Of a stretch of 64,000 bases of DNA, positions 62,746-64,000 are shown in pieces. This DNA comes from Chitinophagaceae bacterium. GTDB taxonomy: Bacteria > Bacteroidota > Bacteroidia > Chitinophagales > Chitinophagaceae. The stretch lies in NCBI GenBank assembly GCA_947447465.1, contig CANFKE010000006.1, forward strand, positions 1-64,000, written 5' to 3'. Below the pieces are notes generated by a model, which made no database searches, was not told the origin of the DNA, and worked only from the letters and a program-made list of their open reading frames with translations. How positions within the stretch are numbered: position 1 is the first letter of the stretch; the number at the start of each line of letters is the position of its first letter. The position numbers were made by a program, and so were the translations under genes.

Positions 62746-64000
62746 CAGCTTAATTGAAGTATTACGTTTTGTCCTTTATTGATCCTTGTTCCCGGTACTA
62801 TAGATTGTGATTGCACTCTTCCTTTACCTAGCACCTGTACTTGCAGTCCGCATGTTTCCAGCATATATACTGCATCTTTCAGACCCATTCCTTTCAGGTC
62901 GGGCATAATATTTCTGAAGAGTTTTGCGGGTTGGATATGTACATTTCTCGATGAGTCAGCATACATCTGCATCATCTCATTGAGGTATTCAGATGGTGTC
63001 TGTATCGGCTTTCTGATGCCGTTAAGTAATGTTCTGTAGTTACGGGCAGTGGCCATGCTCGATGTGAGTCTGCCATTGTTCGTTTTGGCGAAACTATCTA
63101 ACGGGCCTCCCCAAGCTCCCATACTTTCGGAGAATATCTTGTCGGCAACCATTCTGAAGACAGGAGCTGCAATAGTACCTCCGTAGTAGGCTGCTGAATG
63201 CGGCTTCGTGCGGATGACAACGCAGATAGTGTATTTAGGTGCTTCAGCAGGCATGTAGCCTACAAATGAACCCTGATAAACACCATCTGTATATCTTATA
63301 CCCTTATCTGCCACCTGTGCCGTACCCGTTTTGCCGGCCATCGTATAGTATGGTGACTCAATGCCCTTTCCGGTACCTTCTGTAATAACAGCGCGAGTGC
63401 ATTTGCGTAGTTGAGCTATAGTGTTAGAATCGCCGACCTGCTCTATTTCATGAGGGCTGAATTTTTTGATCTCTTTGCCATATTCGCGGATAGAGCTCAC
63501 CAGATAAGGACGCATCATTTTACCATCGTTAGCAATGGCATTGTACAACATGCACGTGTGTAATGGAGATACCAGAATGCCATATCCTGTAGCCATCCAT
63601 GGTAGGGTAGTATTGCTCCATGATGCTGAGCCGGGCTTTGTTATCACCGTTCTGCGCTCACCTGCAAGGTCTATACCTGTTGGTTTGTCCAGATGTAGTT
63701 TCAATAAATGATCGATATACTTAGATGGATTATCCTTGTAGTGCTGGTTGGCCAACTTTGCCATAGCAGCATTACTTGATTCGGCATAAGCCTTCCAAAT
63801 AGGCATAGCGTGTAGTCCCAGGTGAGAGTCGTTCATGGTCCTGTTGCCAAAACGAATAGCACCACCTTCCGCATCCACTATGTCATCTACATTGATCATC
63901 TTATCATTCAGTAATGACAAAAGGGTCACCAGCTTGAAAGTAGATCCCGGTTCTGTTGGGATCATAGCGTAGTTGAAATCTTCAAAATAACTGCCGTCAG
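62745..64000 (-). CDS. ftsI: Penicillin-binding protein FtsI, partial (5' end outside window)
   Basis: The C-terminal part of the division-specific transpeptidase. The reading frame is open to the right edge, so an ATG at 63965 is internal and the gene is truncated by the window, not broken. The catalytic SxxK motif is visible as GSTFK just after it, the SxN motif as SSN (AYAESSNAAM) and KTG as AGKTGTAQ. The last 60 residues resemble a PASTA domain (MPDLKGMGLKDAVYMLE), which binds peptidoglycan or beta-lactams. The N-terminal transmembrane and pedestal domains are beyond the window. Confidence 0.93.
   Translation of the reverse strand, partial: DGSYFEDFNYAMIPTEPGSTFKLVTLLSLLNDKMINVDDIVDAEGGAIRFGNRTMNDSHLGLHAMPIWKAYAESSNAAMAKLANQHYKDNPSKYIDHLLKLHLDKPTGIDLAGERRTVITKPGSASWSNTTLPWMATGYGILVSPLHTCMLYNAIANDGKMMRPYLVSSIREYGKEIKKFSPHEIEQVGDSNTIAQLRKCTRAVITEGTGKGIESPYYTMAGKTGTAQVADKGIRYTDGVYQGSFVGYMPAEAPKYTICVVIRTKPHSAAYYGGTIAAPVFRMVADKIFSESMGAWGGPLDSFAKTNNGRLTSSMATARNYRTLLNGIRKPIQTPSEYLNEMMQMYADSSRNVHIQPAKLFRNIMPDLKGMGLKDAVYMLETCGLQVQVLGKGRVQSQSIVPGTRINKGQNVILQLS

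Overview
The window is a stretch of a Bacteroidota chromosome, most like Chitinophagia/Sphingobacteriia; I do not assign a genus. The grounds are an alternative complex III (act) operon fused to a cytochrome oxidase locus, two secreted proteins with type IX secretion (T9SS) C-terminal sorting domains, promoters of the Bacteroidota form TTG-N17-23-TAnnTTTG, a lack of strong Shine-Dalgarno sequences, and a Bacteroidota-type division/cell-wall cluster. No rRNA, tRNA, CRISPR array, insertion sequence or prophage was recognised.

Layout. 1-3.8 kb: SET-domain protein, secreted M14 zinc peptidase and an orphan sensor histidine kinase. 4.1-15.9 kb (+): actABCDEF-coxB-coxA, an electron-transfer operon taking electrons from menaquinol through haem c and Fe-S centres to an aa3-type oxidase, closed by a strong terminator. 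16-21.7 kb: small exported protein, RNase Y, NlpC/P60 peptidase, and a T9SS protein with four fibronectin-III repeats. 21.7-39.1 kb (mostly -): AlbA_2/Schlafen-type protein, Nudix hydrolase, serine deaminase, fasciclin protein, an A+T-rich putative beta-helix membrane protein, SppA, a metal-receptor-like protein, cystathionine beta-synthase-type enzyme, carbonic anhydrase with a SulP transporter, serine hydrolase, ACP phosphodiesterase and a FUSC membrane protein. 39.2-42.9 kb (+): TlpA-like thioredoxin, small exported protein and a large T9SS beta-propeller-type protein. 42.9-44.15 kb: a 1.2-kb gene-poor gap with a 203-bp tandem repeat. 44.15-48.6 kb (+): smc and a DUF2490 protein. 48.6-64 kb (-): recN, then the dcw cluster read leftwards: ftsI (cut by the window edge), murE, mraY, murD, ftsW, murG, murC, ftsQ, ftsA, ftsZ.

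How the genes work together. The act/cox genes form one respiratory module. Subunit III/IV and assembly genes of the oxidase are not here. The dcw genes run from lipid-linked peptidoglycan precursor synthesis (MurE, MurD, MurC, MraY, MurG) to the divisome (FtsI, FtsW, FtsQ, FtsA, FtsZ); almost every junction is a few bases or an overlap, so they look co-transcribed. MurE carries the meso-diaminopimelate specificity motif. Carbonic anhydrase and SulP probably act as a bicarbonate/CO2 pair.

The least explained elements are the tandem array before smc (four copies, the last partial; each with four ATCGGGCA boxes in a fixed orientation) and the A+T-rich beta-helix membrane protein at 25.3-27.1 kb. 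All functional calls rest on reading motifs and gene order by eye; no database search was run.
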